DNA from: CAYOSU01 sp964406735 | Lineage (GTDB): Bacteria > Bacillota > Clostridia > Christensenellales > CAMQZB01 | DNA: 64,000 bases | Direction of reading: 5' to 3' | Assembly: GCA_964406735.1 (NCBI GenBank) | Contig: CAYOSU010000007.1 | Location: forward strand, 1-64,000 | Shown: positions 16,327 through 25,196 of the stretch, piece after piece | Layout of the letters: each line of letters begins with the position of its first letter | Position numbering within the stretch: the first letter of the stretch is position 1 | Translations under genes and position numbers: made by a program | The notes under the pieces: generated by a model | What the model was told of the DNA's origin: nothing | Databases searched by the model: none | What the model saw: only the letters and a program-made list of their open reading frames with translations

Positions 16327-18183
16327 ATGGCAAAAAAACTCCAACCGAAATTGGTGGAATATATCTGGGGCGGCGAAAAGCTCAGGACTGAATTCAACAA
16401 AGACTTCGACGGAAACAGAGTAGGCGAATCGTGGGAGCTTTCCTTTGCGAAAGGCTACGAGTCGAAGATAGACGGTAAAAACATCGACGAGGCGTTAACG
16501 AGTGCCGATATAGGCAAAAACGCCGACGGCTTCCCGTTCTTCCCAAGCCTCATAAAATTCATCGACGCAAGCGACGACCTTTCGATACAGGTCCACCCGA
16601 GCGACGACTATGCGCTCAAAAACGAGGGACAGTACGGCAAGACCGAGATGTGGTATATCCTCTCCGCCGACGAGGGCGCAGGCATATATTTCGGCTTCAA
16701 AAAACAGCCTCCGAAAGACAAGCTCAAAGAGCTTATGGACTCCGGCGAGATATGCGACTACCTCAATTTCTATCACGTCAAGGCAGGGGAGACATACTTT
16801 GTCAGGAGCGGCACCGTGCATGCGATAGGAAAGGGCGTCGTCATATACGAGATACAGCAAAACTCCACGCTTACGTATAGATTATACGACTACAAGCGTG
16901 TAGACAAAAACGGCAAGCAAAGGGAGCTTCACACCGAAAAAGCGGCAAAGGTATTGGATACCTCGGTGTTCACGAACAACTCTCGCTCGTACAAAGAGGA
17001 GAGGGGCGAAAGCTACGTAAAAACGCCCTTGGGAGTAAGCAAATATTTCTCTTGCTTTGCGATAAAAGTATGCGGCAATGCGCAATTTTCCCCTTCAAAC
17101 GGTACGTTCAACGTGCTTTCGGTAGTTGATGGCGAGTGCGAGATAAACGGAATAGCGTCTAAAAAAGGCGACAGCGTATTTATCAGTGCAGGCGAGGAGA
17201 TAAATTTAAGCGGCAACGGCAAGCTGATACTTGCAAAGCTTTCTACCTTCCACGTAGGCATCGACCTTGGCGGCACGTTCATCAAAGGCGGCGTCGTAAC
17301 GGACGACGGCGAGATACTCGTAGAGACCTCCGTTCCGACCGAGGCAGACAAGGGCTACGAGAGGGTAGAAGAGAACATTGCAGGGCTTATCAAGTCCCTT
17401 TGCGACAGCTGTAACCTCTCGCTTTCTGAGATAAGCTCGTTCGGAATGGGCGTTCCCGGCATGATAGACTCCGACGACGGCACGGTAATATACTCCAACA
17501 ACCTCAAATGGGATATGGTGCATATAACGGACGACATCAAAAAGCTCATCGGCGTCGAGCTTAAAATAACCAACGACGCCAACGCCGCAGTGCTTGGCGA
17601 GGTGCTTTTCGGCGGTGCAAAGGGCAAGAAAGACGTCGTAATGCTGACGCTCGGCACAGGTCTTGGCGGCGGTATAGTCATCGGCGGCAAGATATTCGAG
17701 GGCGGCAAGGGCGTAGGCGCAGAGCTCGGCCACACGATATACGAAAGAGGCGGCGAGCAGTGCACCTGCGGCAGAAAGGGCTGCTTCGAGGCGTACGTTT
17801 CGGCTACTGCGCTCATAAGAGACACCAAGAGGGCGCTGGAAAAGAACCCGAACTCTGCGATATGGATGGCAATATCGTCCTTAGACGACGTCAACGCAAA
17901 GCTCCCGTTCGACTACGAAAAGGTAGATGACACGGCGGCAACGCTTGTTAAGAATTACATAAGGTATCTCTCCGATGCCTGCATCGACTTTGCAAACGTT
18001 TTCCGTCCCGAGGTAATACTCGTAGGCGGCGGAGTCTCAAAGCAGGGTGAAAACCTCACTTTAAGACTGCAAGATGCCTTAGATAAAGAGATATTCGGCG
18101 GCTCGGACTATTCGAGAGTCGTGATAAAAACGGCGAAATTAGGCAATTTGGCGGGCTTAATGGGTGCGGCGTTCTTGGAATAA
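16327..18183 (+). CDS. Fused mannose-6-phosphate isomerase and ROK-family sugar kinase
   Basis: A 618-residue two-enzyme fusion in one uninterrupted frame. Residues 1-308 are a class I phosphomannose isomerase: WGGEKLR, SIQVHPSD and GKTEMWY (zinc ligands), HAIGKGVVIYEIQQNS and RLYDYKR. Residues 309-618 are a complete ROK kinase: GIDLGGTFIKGG (ATP site), GMGVPGMID, TNDANAAVLGE (catalytic Asp), GLGGGI, the GAELGH metal site and the CTCGRKGC zinc motif. The start at 16327 follows GAGGA. The two enzymes form consecutive steps: a hexokinase (mannose, fructose or glucose) and the mannose 6-phosphate to fructose 6-phosphate isomerase. Separate neighbouring genes for these are common in Firmicutes; the fusion implies coupled handling of mannose or fructose. 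Which hexose the kinase prefers is not decidable here. Confidence 0.9.
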   Translation: MAKKLQPKLVEYIWGGEKLRTEFNKDFDGNRVGESWELSFAKGYESKIDGKNIDEALTSADIGKNADGFPFFPSLIKFIDASDDLSIQVHPSDDYALKNEGQYGKTEMWYILSADEGAGIYFGFKKQPPKDKLKELMDSGEICDYLNFYHVKAGETYFVRSGTVHAIGKGVVIYEIQQNSTLTYRLYDYKRVDKNGKQRELHTEKAAKVLDTSVFTNNSRSYKEERGESYVKTPLGVSKYFSCFAIKVCGNAQFSPSNGTFNVLSVVDGECEINGIASKKGDSVFISAGEEINLSGNGKLILAKLSTFHVGIDLGGTFIKGGVVTDDGEILVETSVPTEADKGYERVEENIAGLIKSLCDSCNLSLSEISSFGMGVPGMIDSDDGTVIYSNNLKWDMVHITDDIKKLIGVELKITNDANAAVLGEVLFGGAKGKKDVVMLTLGTGLGGGIVIGGKIFEGGKGVGAELGHTIYERGGEQCTCGRKGCFEAYVSATALIRDTKRALEKNPNSAIWMAISSLDDVNAKLPFDYEKVDDTAATLVKNYIRYLSDACIDFANVFRPEVILVGGGVSKQGENLTLRLQDALDKEIFGGSDYSRVVIKTAKLGNLAGLMGAAFLE

Positions 18184-18199
18184 AATACAACGAAAGGTC

Positions 18200-18235
18200 A
18201 ATACCGCTTGCGGAACATCGCAGGCGGTATTTTTA
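18200..18235 (+). terminator. Terminator of the isomerase-kinase gene
   Basis: AATACCGC pairs with GCGGTATT, with an inner TGCG/CGCA stem, followed by a T run. Confidence 0.85.
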
Positions 18236-18379
18236 TACCAATTTTCAGTCGATTTTACAAAAAATCTTGATTTTTTACAATACAACGCCGCTTTTTGGGT
18301 GTATAGTGTTGCCATCATACTGAAAAATATTGCCTTGAAAGATAAATTTTTATGAAACAGGCAATGAAAAAGGAGAATT

Positions 18380-19834
18380 ATGAGCAAACAAAGGAAAGAA
18401 TACCCATTAAACGGCAAAAACCTCTTTGGTCTGTCCCTAATGGGTTGGATGAACGTTGGTGCGTCGTCATTTATGACGAGCCTGTTTATGATGTACCTGA
18501 CCGACTATTCTGGCATCGGTGCGATGGCGGCAACGCTCGGCACGGTGCTGTTATTCGTCGGCAGAGTCATCGATGCGGTAGACGACCCGTTGCAGGGTTG
18601 GATAATGGATTCGACGAGACCTACGAAATACGGCAAATATAAGCCTTATATCTTCATCAGCACGGTAATAACGGCGATAGCGATAATTGCGCTTTTCACG
18701 CTTCCGAAGTTCGTAACGTCAAGCCCCGTTTTCACTGTAATATACGTACTTTTCTTCTACGTGCTTTATGACGTCGGCGCTTCGTTCTATGCACAGCAGC
18801 CCCTTATGCAGACGATGTCGGACGATCCCGTCGTCAGAGGCAAGCTTTCCGTATACCCGAGAGTGTTCGGCATGATAGCGGCGATCCCCTTTGCATTCAT
18901 TCTTCCGATAATAACGGCAGTCGATCAGAGCGTATTCCACGATATGCACAAGTCCTTTGCGGTAGTTTCGGCGATAATAGCGCTTGGCGTTGCGGCAATA
19001 TCGCTTATCGGTGTCGTATGCGTCAAGGAGGGCAAGCACAAGGTAGAGGAAGAAGAGAAGGTCAAGGTACATGTAAAAGACATAATCAACCTCTTCAAGA
19101 CCAACAAGCCCCTCTTGATATCAAAAGCATCCGATATATTCAGCGGCTTCGTATGGACGATGATATTCGCAACGACCACGTACTTTGTCAAATACCGCTT
19201 CTGTGCAGACTTAACGACCGGTGCTGTCGATCAAGCGAAGTTCGGTACGTTCACGATGATAATCGGAATGATGCAGATGCTCCCGTTAATGCTCGGCGCA
19301 ATGGTAGGTCCTTGGCTTATCAAGAAGTTCAAGGATGCCAATAAGCTCCGCATATATATCAACTGGGTACAGGTAGTCTTACTTCTTGCGATGTACGTAT
19401 GCAACCTCGTCGGACTTTACGAAAAAGACGCCGTCGTATACACCGTGCTTTTAGGCGTAGAGCTTTTCGTCTGCGGATGCGGCTTCGTTCCGGGAACGGT
19501 CATCGGTATGGAGTGTATGGACTACGGCGAGTGGAAGACGGGTAAGCAGATGAACGGACTTTGCGAGTCCCTCTCGCAGTTCTTGAACAAGGCTCAAGGC
19601 GCAATAGCTTCCGCCCTCGTAGGAATAGTCTTGGTAGCTTGCGGCTACGTCGTAGACTCCGCAACGGACACCTATATCGGCGAGCTTTCCGCTCTTCCCA
19701 GGATACTCGACTCGTTTATGGTCATCTCCGCATTAGTTCCCGCGATACTTCTCGTAATAACCAACGTGATACTCCACTTCTACCCAATAAACGACGAAAT
19801 AAGAGCGCAGATGACCGCAGATCTCAAAAAATGA
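18380..19834 (+). CDS. GPH-family sugar:cation symporter
   Basis: A 484-residue MFS_2 transporter with about twelve hydrophobic segments. The family loop appears as RVIDAVDDPLQGWIMDSTR after helix 2 and the second-half loop as GMECMDYGEWKTGKQMNG. AAAGGAG precedes the ATG. It is more like the 46.7-kb symporter than the 13.5-kb one (shared WMNVGASSFMTSLFM-type opening and CMDY loop). It stands alone between two terminators and next to the AraC-GH3 pair, so it may import the GH3 substrate. Confidence 0.88.
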   Translation: MSKQRKEYPLNGKNLFGLSLMGWMNVGASSFMTSLFMMYLTDYSGIGAMAATLGTVLLFVGRVIDAVDDPLQGWIMDSTRPTKYGKYKPYIFISTVITAIAIIALFTLPKFVTSSPVFTVIYVLFFYVLYDVGASFYAQQPLMQTMSDDPVVRGKLSVYPRVFGMIAAIPFAFILPIITAVDQSVFHDMHKSFAVVSAIIALGVAAISLIGVVCVKEGKHKVEEEEKVKVHVKDIINLFKTNKPLLISKASDIFSGFVWTMIFATTTYFVKYRFCADLTTGAVDQAKFGTFTMIIGMMQMLPLMLGAMVGPWLIKKFKDANKLRIYINWVQVVLLLAMYVCNLVGLYEKDAVVYTVLLGVELFVCGCGFVPGTVIGMECMDYGEWKTGKQMNGLCESLSQFLNKAQGAIASALVGIVLVACGYVVDSATDTYIGELSALPRILDSFMVISALVPAILLVITNVILHFYPINDEIRAQMTADLKK

Positions 19835-19873
19835 CCTTGATGCTCATTAAAACTGATAGGTAAAGTATACAAA

Positions 19874-19914
19874 AAGACCGTCCAAATGAACCCTTGGGCG
19901 GTCTTAACTTTTTA
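19874..19914. terminator. Bidirectional terminator between symporter and araC-type gene
   Basis: AAGACCGTCC pairs with GGGCGGTCTT (one wobble). A T-rich tail follows on the plus strand and five A precede it, giving T on the minus strand. Confidence 0.8.
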
Positions 19915-21084
19915 TAGCTGTTCTTTATAATCCGACGGCGTCATACCCGTCTTTTTCTTAAATACGTTCTGGAAATAGCTTTGTGACGAGAACGCAAGCT
20001 TTTCCGAGATCTCCGAAAGCGAGTCGTTGGTAACTTTAAGTAGCCTTTTTGCCTCGTCAATTTTAATGTCTGTGATATACTCAACGAGTGTTTTACCGGT
20101 AAGCGATTTGAACTTCATTGTGAGATAGGACTTATTCACGAAAAGGCTTTTGGCAAGATCTTCGACGTAAATTTTTTCGTTGATGTGGTTGAATATATAC
20201 GACCTCACGCCCGAAACGAACGCACCGTTTGAACCTTTGGTGTTGAGAGAAGCAACGGCTTTTGCATAATTTATGATCATCTCCGATTGCAACGTCATAA
20301 TTGCGTAATAATCGGACAGCATCTCCACCTTCTGGATATAAATATCGCTCATCGAAAGTGCGGTATTAAGGTCAAGGCCGCCGTCAATTGCGGCACGGGA
20401 GAATATCGTAGCCGAAACGATAAATGTGTTTCGTGCTTGTCTTACCGAGTCGTTAGCCATCTTGCCGACGTATCTTGAATCCGAAAGCCCGTATAGCTTT
20501 TCGAGATCCTCGACCATACCGTTTTTGACGTAAAACTCCGCCGTTTTGCTCAATTTATCTGCGTCCTCACGCTCGGCAAAGGAAGCCTTTTTGTTCTTTT
20601 CCGAGAAGTTCACCTCGTATGCGTTTTTAGGCACTTTTTTGCTTAATATAAGGTCTCTGTGCTCGATCTCCTCGTTGTTGATGAGTGCGTCGAGCAAAAT
20701 AACGTAGTTGAGGAAGGTCCTCAGGTCAAGCTCGGGGAGTGTTTTGAAATACTCCTCGATGGGCACGAGCTCCTTTGTGGGGAGTCCTAATGCGTTGATG
20801 ACGGACGTAGAGATCTTGTCCGACGGAAGAGTGTTGAAGCATGGTCCGATAAGAAGCGAATAGTTGCTGTCATCGATGAGGATCTTGGCAAAATAGAAAT
20901 AATTTTGCGTGATGACGACTGCGGCAAGCCTGTTCTTGAAGTCGAAAGAGTCCTCGGCTAACGCCGCAAGGTCGCATTTGTACTCCGCTCTTTGGTGGAA
21001 AGCGACGACTTCGTCATTTTTAAGAAGCCTTGTCGGAATTTGGAATAATTCGTAAGCTTTTTTTGCATAAAAATCGTATATCAT
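19912..21084 (-). CDS. AraC-family transcription regulator
   Basis: A 390-residue regulator. The last 100 residues are an AraC/XylS double helix-turn-helix (first HTH around YVEDLAKSLFVNKSYLTMKFK, second around SLSEISEKLAFSSQSYFQNVFKK, ending in GMTPSDYK). The N-terminal 270 residues are a sensor region I cannot assign, containing FSRAAIDGGL, which the second AraC protein at 43-44 kb shares. The start at 21084 is chosen by alignment of the N-terminus with that protein; its ribosome binding site is weak. It is divergent from the GH3 at 21182 and probably controls it. Confidence 0.85.
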   Translation of the reverse strand: MIYDFYAKKAYELFQIPTRLLKNDEVVAFHQRAEYKCDLAALAEDSFDFKNRLAAVVITQNYFYFAKILIDDSNYSLLIGPCFNTLPSDKISTSVINALGLPTKELVPIEEYFKTLPELDLRTFLNYVILLDALINNEEIEHRDLILSKKVPKNAYEVNFSEKNKKASFAEREDADKLSKTAEFYVKNGMVEDLEKLYGLSDSRYVGKMANDSVRQARNTFIVSATIFSRAAIDGGLDLNTALSMSDIYIQKVEMLSDYYAIMTLQSEMIINYAKAVASLNTKGSNGAFVSGVRSYIFNHINEKIYVEDLAKSLFVNKSYLTMKFKSLTGKTLVEYITDIKIDEAKRLLKVTNDSLSEISEKLAFSSQSYFQNVFKKKTGMTPSDYKEQL

Positions 21085-21138
21085 AGTGATTATTTTACAA
21101 TAAAAATAGTTTTTTTGCAAGACTTTACTAATGTAATA

Positions 21139-21147
21139 TGTTATAAT
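21139..21147 (+). promoter_or_regulatory. Extended -10 element of the third GH3 gene
   Basis: TGTTATAAT carries the TGn extension and a consensus TATAAT at 21142-21147, about 35 bases before the start codon. The TTGCAA upstream is 21 bases away, too far for a normal -35, which fits an activator-dependent promoter next to an AraC gene. Confidence 0.5.
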
Positions 21148-21181
21148 TATTGCGTCAAAACTCATAATGGAGGGAAAAACT

Positions 21182-23671
21182 ATGGGAAAACTTAAATATT
21201 ACACAAGCGCCTCGAGAGACGGCTCCGTTTCCGCTCGTGAAGCAAGGAACAAAGAGATAGCGTATAATGCGGCGTTAGAGGGCATCGTCCTTCTGAAAAA
21301 CGACGGCGCACTTCCCGTCAAGGAAGTAGGCAACATCGCTCTTTACGGTGCAGGCGTATCGATGACGATAAAGGGCGGCACAGGCTCTGGCGAGGTCAAC
21401 GAAAGACATGCCGTAACAATTTTAGAGGGCATGGAGAACGCAGGCTTTACCGTAACCACCAAGAAGTGGATAGAGGACTTCAAGCAGGCTTACGCAGACG
21501 AAAAGAAGGCATACGCAGAGTCGCACAAGTTCAACCTTCTCAGATTGGCGGACTCCATTAATCTTATGGCAGATCCGATGCAGTTCCCCGTAGGACGTGA
21601 GATAACGGACGAGGATATCAAAAACAGCGACACCGACACGGCAATATACGTAGTCGCTCGTCAGGCAGGAGAGGGCGCAGACAAGAAGATAGAGAAAGGC
21701 GAGTTCGACTTAAAGCCCGTCGAGATCGCAAACATCAAGAAGATAGCTTCGTCTTACAAGAACTCCGTTTTGGTAATCAACTCCGGTTCAGGCATGGACC
21801 TTTCAATTCTTGACGAAGTAAACATCGGTGCGGTAATTTACTTCTGCCAGCAGGGTATGGAGGGCGGCAGAGCGTTTGCCGACCTTATCAAGGGCAAGAA
21901 GTCCCCGTCGGGAAAGCTTACCGACACGTGGGTCAAAAAATATTCCGATATTCCCTTCCACGATCAATTCAGCTATCTTAGCGGCGACACCACTCAGGAA
22001 TATTATCACGAGGGTATCTACGTCGGATACAGATATTTCGACACCTTCAAGGTAGAACCGAGGTATCACTTCGGCTTCGGACTTTCCTACACGACCTTTG
22101 CGATAAAGACGACGGGCGCATCTATTGACGGCGACGTAGTAACCGTAAAGGCAGAGGTAGAGAACACAGGCTCCGTTGCAGGTAAGGAAGTAGTTGAAGT
22201 ATACGTTTCAGCCCCCGACGGCAATTTGAAGAAAGAGTATCAGCGCTTGGTAGGCTTTGCAAAGACGAAAGAGCTTGCTCCTAACGAGAAGCAGGAGGTA
22301 GAGGTCAAGTTCAGCGCAAGCTACATGGCATCTTACTGCGAGAAGTGCGCTTCCTACGTTTTGGAAAAGGGCGAGTATATCGTAAGAGTTGGCAACAGCT
22401 CCGATAATACCGAAGCTGCGGTAGTAATCGACCTTGCAGAAAAGGCAGTCGTTTCCAAGAACAAGAATATTTGCACACCCAAGGAAAGAGTAGAGGAGAT
22501 AGTCCCCGTCGTCAGAGAGAACGAAGCTGACCTTACGAATGCGATAAGATTAACTCTCGACCCTTCCGCAATAGTAACGGACGTAGTCGAATATAAGACT
22601 CCCGAGACCTATCATAGCGAAAAGGTAGACGCTATAATGAACAGACTCACCGTCAAGGATATGGCAGAGGTCTGCGTCGGCGCAGGCATCGGCGGCATGA
22701 CGGCATCGACCTATCTCGTAACCCCGGGTGCAGTCGGCAGAACGACCGATAAGCTCTACAAGAAAGGACTTATCAACATCAACCTTTCCGACGGACCTGC
22801 GGGATTGAGACTTCAGAAGCGTTCGGGAATCACGAAGAACGGCAAGATAAAGATGATAGACGTCATGATGGACTTCATGAACGACTTCCCGAAATTCATC
22901 AAGAACATCATGTGCGCAGACCCCGAGAAGTGCGAAGTAGTATATCAGCACTGCACGGCGTTCCCCGTTGGAACGGCACTTGCACAGAGCTGGAACGAAG
23001 CGCTTTGCGAAGAGGTCGGAAGAGCCGTCAGCGACGAGATGACCGAGTTCAACGTAACGTACTGGCTCGCACCTGCACAGAACATTCACAGGAACCCCCT
23101 CTGCGGCAGAAACTTCGAGTACCTTTCCGAAGACCCCGTATTGACGGGCAAGATCTCTGCAAGCTTAACGAGAGGCGTTCAGTACATTCCCGGCAACTAC
23201 GCAACGATCAAGCACTTCGCTTGCAACAACCAGGAGGATAACAGAAACAGGTCTAACTCCAACGTAAACGAGAGAGCACTTAGAGAAATTTATCTCAAAG
23301 GCTTCGAGATCTGCGTAAGAGAGGCTAACGCAAAGTCCGTAATGACGTCCTATAACCTCATCAACGGAACGTACACGCCCAACAACTACGGCACCGTTAC
23401 GGAAGCGCTCAGAAACGAGTGGGGCTTCGACGGCGTAGTAATGACCGACTGGTTCTCGACGGGCAAGGGCTTAGGCAGAAACGACCTCGCAATTAAGGTC
23501 GGTAACGATATGATAATGCCGGGCGGCGGCTCGTACAAGAAAGAGATCTTGCAGGGTCTTAAGAACGGCACGCTCACCGAAGAAGAGCTTTATAGAGCAA
23601 CTGCGAATATCGTAAGAAGCATCGTCGAAAGCGACGTCGCAACGAGAATAACCCCCGATATGTTCTGCTAA
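21182..23671 (+). CDS. Cytoplasmic GH3 beta-glycosidase, swapped domain order
   Basis: An 829-residue GH3 enzyme without signal peptide. GGAGGG at 21169-21174 sets the start at 21182. The sandwich domain leads (GIVLLKNDGALPV, GGTGSGEVN), followed by SGKLTDTWV, GYRYFDTF and FGLSYTTF into the fibronectin-like domain, then the barrel with SDGPAGLRLQ, IHRNPLCGRNFEYLSEDP, KHFACNNQEDNRN and MTSYNLING. The Asp of VVMTDWFSTG (residue 756) is the expected nucleophile. Beta-glucosidase activity on imported oligosaccharides is likely. The adjacent divergent AraC gene probably regulates it. Confidence 0.93.
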   Translation: MGKLKYYTSASRDGSVSAREARNKEIAYNAALEGIVLLKNDGALPVKEVGNIALYGAGVSMTIKGGTGSGEVNERHAVTILEGMENAGFTVTTKKWIEDFKQAYADEKKAYAESHKFNLLRLADSINLMADPMQFPVGREITDEDIKNSDTDTAIYVVARQAGEGADKKIEKGEFDLKPVEIANIKKIASSYKNSVLVINSGSGMDLSILDEVNIGAVIYFCQQGMEGGRAFADLIKGKKSPSGKLTDTWVKKYSDIPFHDQFSYLSGDTTQEYYHEGIYVGYRYFDTFKVEPRYHFGFGLSYTTFAIKTTGASIDGDVVTVKAEVENTGSVAGKEVVEVYVSAPDGNLKKEYQRLVGFAKTKELAPNEKQEVEVKFSASYMASYCEKCASYVLEKGEYIVRVGNSSDNTEAAVVIDLAEKAVVSKNKNICTPKERVEEIVPVVRENEADLTNAIRLTLDPSAIVTDVVEYKTPETYHSEKVDAIMNRLTVKDMAEVCVGAGIGGMTASTYLVTPGAVGRTTDKLYKKGLININLSDGPAGLRLQKRSGITKNGKIKMIDVMMDFMNDFPKFIKNIMCADPEKCEVVYQHCTAFPVGTALAQSWNEALCEEVGRAVSDEMTEFNVTYWLAPAQNIHRNPLCGRNFEYLSEDPVLTGKISASLTRGVQYIPGNYATIKHFACNNQEDNRNRSNSNVNERALREIYLKGFEICVREANAKSVMTSYNLINGTYTPNNYGTVTEALRNEWGFDGVVMTDWFSTGKGLGRNDLAIKVGNDMIMPGGGSYKKEILQGLKNGTLTEEELYRATANIVRSIVESDVATRITPDMFC

Positions 23672-23685
23672 AACTCAAAACCACC

Positions 23686-23726
23686 GTTGCTTTGAAATTT
23701 ACGGCTAAGGCATAATTCAAAGCAAC
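23686..23726 (+). repeat. Inverted repeat just after the third GH3
   Basis: GTTGCTTTGAA and its exact complement are separated by 19 bases. No T run follows. It lies between the GH3 stop and the true terminator and may stabilise the mRNA end. Confidence 0.5.
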
Positions 23727-23742
23727 ACCAACTAAAAACCCC

Positions 23743-23772
23743 AAAAGCTCGGATAACCTCCGAGCTTTTTTT
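23743..23772 (+). terminator. Terminator of the third GH3 gene
   Basis: AAAAGCTCGG pairs with CCGAGCTTTT and is followed by more T. Confidence 0.9.
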
Positions 23773-23792
23773 TCGCCAAAACGGCAATATTT

Positions 23793-23912
23793 TCATTCTA
23801 CGCCAAACCACTTCTTAAAACGATAGTCTTTGTCGGCGTAAAATTTCTCAACAAAGCCCCTTGTCAATGAGTGTGGATATAATGAACTTTTCAAAATTTC
23901 AAATTTCGGCTC
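23793..23912 (-). pseudogene. Possible remnant of a gene 3' end
   Basis: On the minus strand an open frame of 39 codons ends in a stop and has protein-like composition (for example FVEKFYADKDYRF and KKWFGVE). It has no start codon or ribosome binding site, and a plausible continuation upstream (KYLLTDK) is in another frame, as after a frameshift. I do not recognise the family. The rest of the 23.67-24.05 kb gap holds only hairpins. Confidence 0.25.
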
Positions 23913-23963
23913 TTATCCGTTAGAAGATATTTAGAATAAACTTATTTTTCCCCAACATATAAA

Positions 23964-23992
23964 AAAAGCAACGAATTTATCGTTGCTTTTTG
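23964..23992. terminator. Bidirectional terminator of the E2-like gene
   Basis: AAAAGCAACGA pairs with TCGTTGCTTTT around a five-base loop, with A and T tracts on either side. It lies about 60 bases after the stop of the minus-strand gene. Confidence 0.8.
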
Positions 23993-24051
23993 TTTTACTG
24001 CAAGTCGCCTGCAAAAATTCAGGCGTAATTTTTGAGGGGAAGAGAGAGAAG

Positions 24052-25035
24052 TTACTCGTTATCCTTGTTTTTTGCTTCCTTCTTAGCGAGCTTTGCCGCC
24101 TTTTTAGCCTCTTTTTTCTTGCGTTCGTGCTCTTTGGCAAGACGCTTATATTTTTCTCTTTCTTCCTTAGAGCGAACGCCGACAGCCTCCGCCTCCTCGG
24201 ATTTGAAGTTATATTCTTCAAGCAAGCATCTCGGGTCTGCGAGGATTTTTTTAAGCACTCTCATGCTGTTGACGAAATAAAGTCCGTCGCAGAATCTCTC
24301 GTCCATAACGACGCCCAAGGGGAGGATCTTCTTAGAAACTATCTGACCCTTAACTACGACCGGCTGATAGCTTTCCTTGCCGACGCCGATAAATATTCCC
24401 GTCGTGCCGAAGTTATAGCAGTGGTGCAAAAGTGCATCGCCCTTGATAGATTTCAGGAACGTAATAAACAAGCTGTTGTGGAACGGGCTTATCTCTATTA
24501 TCTTCCCGGGAAGTATGTTGTGCTTGTCGAGGAAGTTGATAACGCCTATCGCAAAGCTGATGAGCCAGTGCGGAGCAGAGGTAAGTATCTTTGCCGTCTT
24601 GTCCACGCTGTTATAAGCGTCGTCGCCGGTGTTTGCCTTGATGACCTCAGCGGTCTTAGCCTTGACCTCGTTGATGTCCTCGTGTCCGTCGAAGTGGAGC
24701 TTAACGGAAGTGTCTTCGCTGTTGTCCACCATTTTTTTCTTGACGACGAACGACACCGTAATGTCGTTGTGCTGATAAATTTTCTTGTTCATGACGAACC
24801 TGTTGATAGCAGGGCGGCGTGCAAAAAGCCTCGTCATTGCCGCAAGGATAACGTCGATGTACGAATAAGTAACTCCCTTTTCCGACATCTCCTTAATAAA
24901 AGCGTCGATAGGCTCGCAATCGATGTCAACGAACGTCATATTCATGGCGTCGGATCTGTGCGGCATAATATGCGGCATCAGCTTGTGGTACGGGTTGATA
25001 TTTTCGATATAATATCCGTCCGGGCGTCTTTTCAT
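24052..25035 (-). CDS. Standalone 2-oxoacid dehydrogenase E2-like acyltransferase with altered active site
   Basis: A 327-residue protein matching the catalytic domain of E2 dihydrolipoamide acyltransferases and chloramphenicol acetyltransferase. It has no lipoyl or peripheral-binding domain. The family signature DHRxxDG appears as DERFCDG (residues 245-251), so the catalytic His is Glu246. The FGTTGIFIGVG and SPFHNSLF strings fit the substrate channel. The last 45 residues are a Lys/Glu/Ala-rich charged helix, perhaps for RNA or protein binding. No dehydrogenase E1 or E3 gene is near. The start at 25035 has AGGAAGGA upstream. With the His lost, classical acyl transfer is doubtful; a related CoA-ester reaction or a binding role is possible. 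Confidence 0.75.
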   Translation of the reverse strand: MKRRPDGYYIENINPYHKLMPHIMPHRSDAMNMTFVDIDCEPIDAFIKEMSEKGVTYSYIDVILAAMTRLFARRPAINRFVMNKKIYQHNDITVSFVVKKKMVDNSEDTSVKLHFDGHEDINEVKAKTAEVIKANTGDDAYNSVDKTAKILTSAPHWLISFAIGVINFLDKHNILPGKIIEISPFHNSLFITFLKSIKGDALLHHCYNFGTTGIFIGVGKESYQPVVVKGQIVSKKILPLGVVMDERFCDGLYFVNSMRVLKKILADPRCLLEEYNFKSEEAEAVGVRSKEEREKYKRLAKEHERKKKEAKKAAKLAKKEAKNKDNE

Positions 25036-25196
25036 TGGTTATTTCCTTCCTGTTTTATTGATTGGGCGACTGCCCAATATCCTTTATACCGATAATTTAT
25101 CATAAAAGCCGCAGCAAGTAAAGCGATTTAGCAAAATCGAACGATATAGGACTGCTGTTCGTTTTTGCAAAAGCTGCTTTTGCCCATTTAACGCCC

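Noticed and set aside
23983..25095. A 370-codon plus-strand frame
   Set aside because: Overlaps the E2-like gene, which has a ribosome binding site and family motifs; the frame begins inside a terminator.
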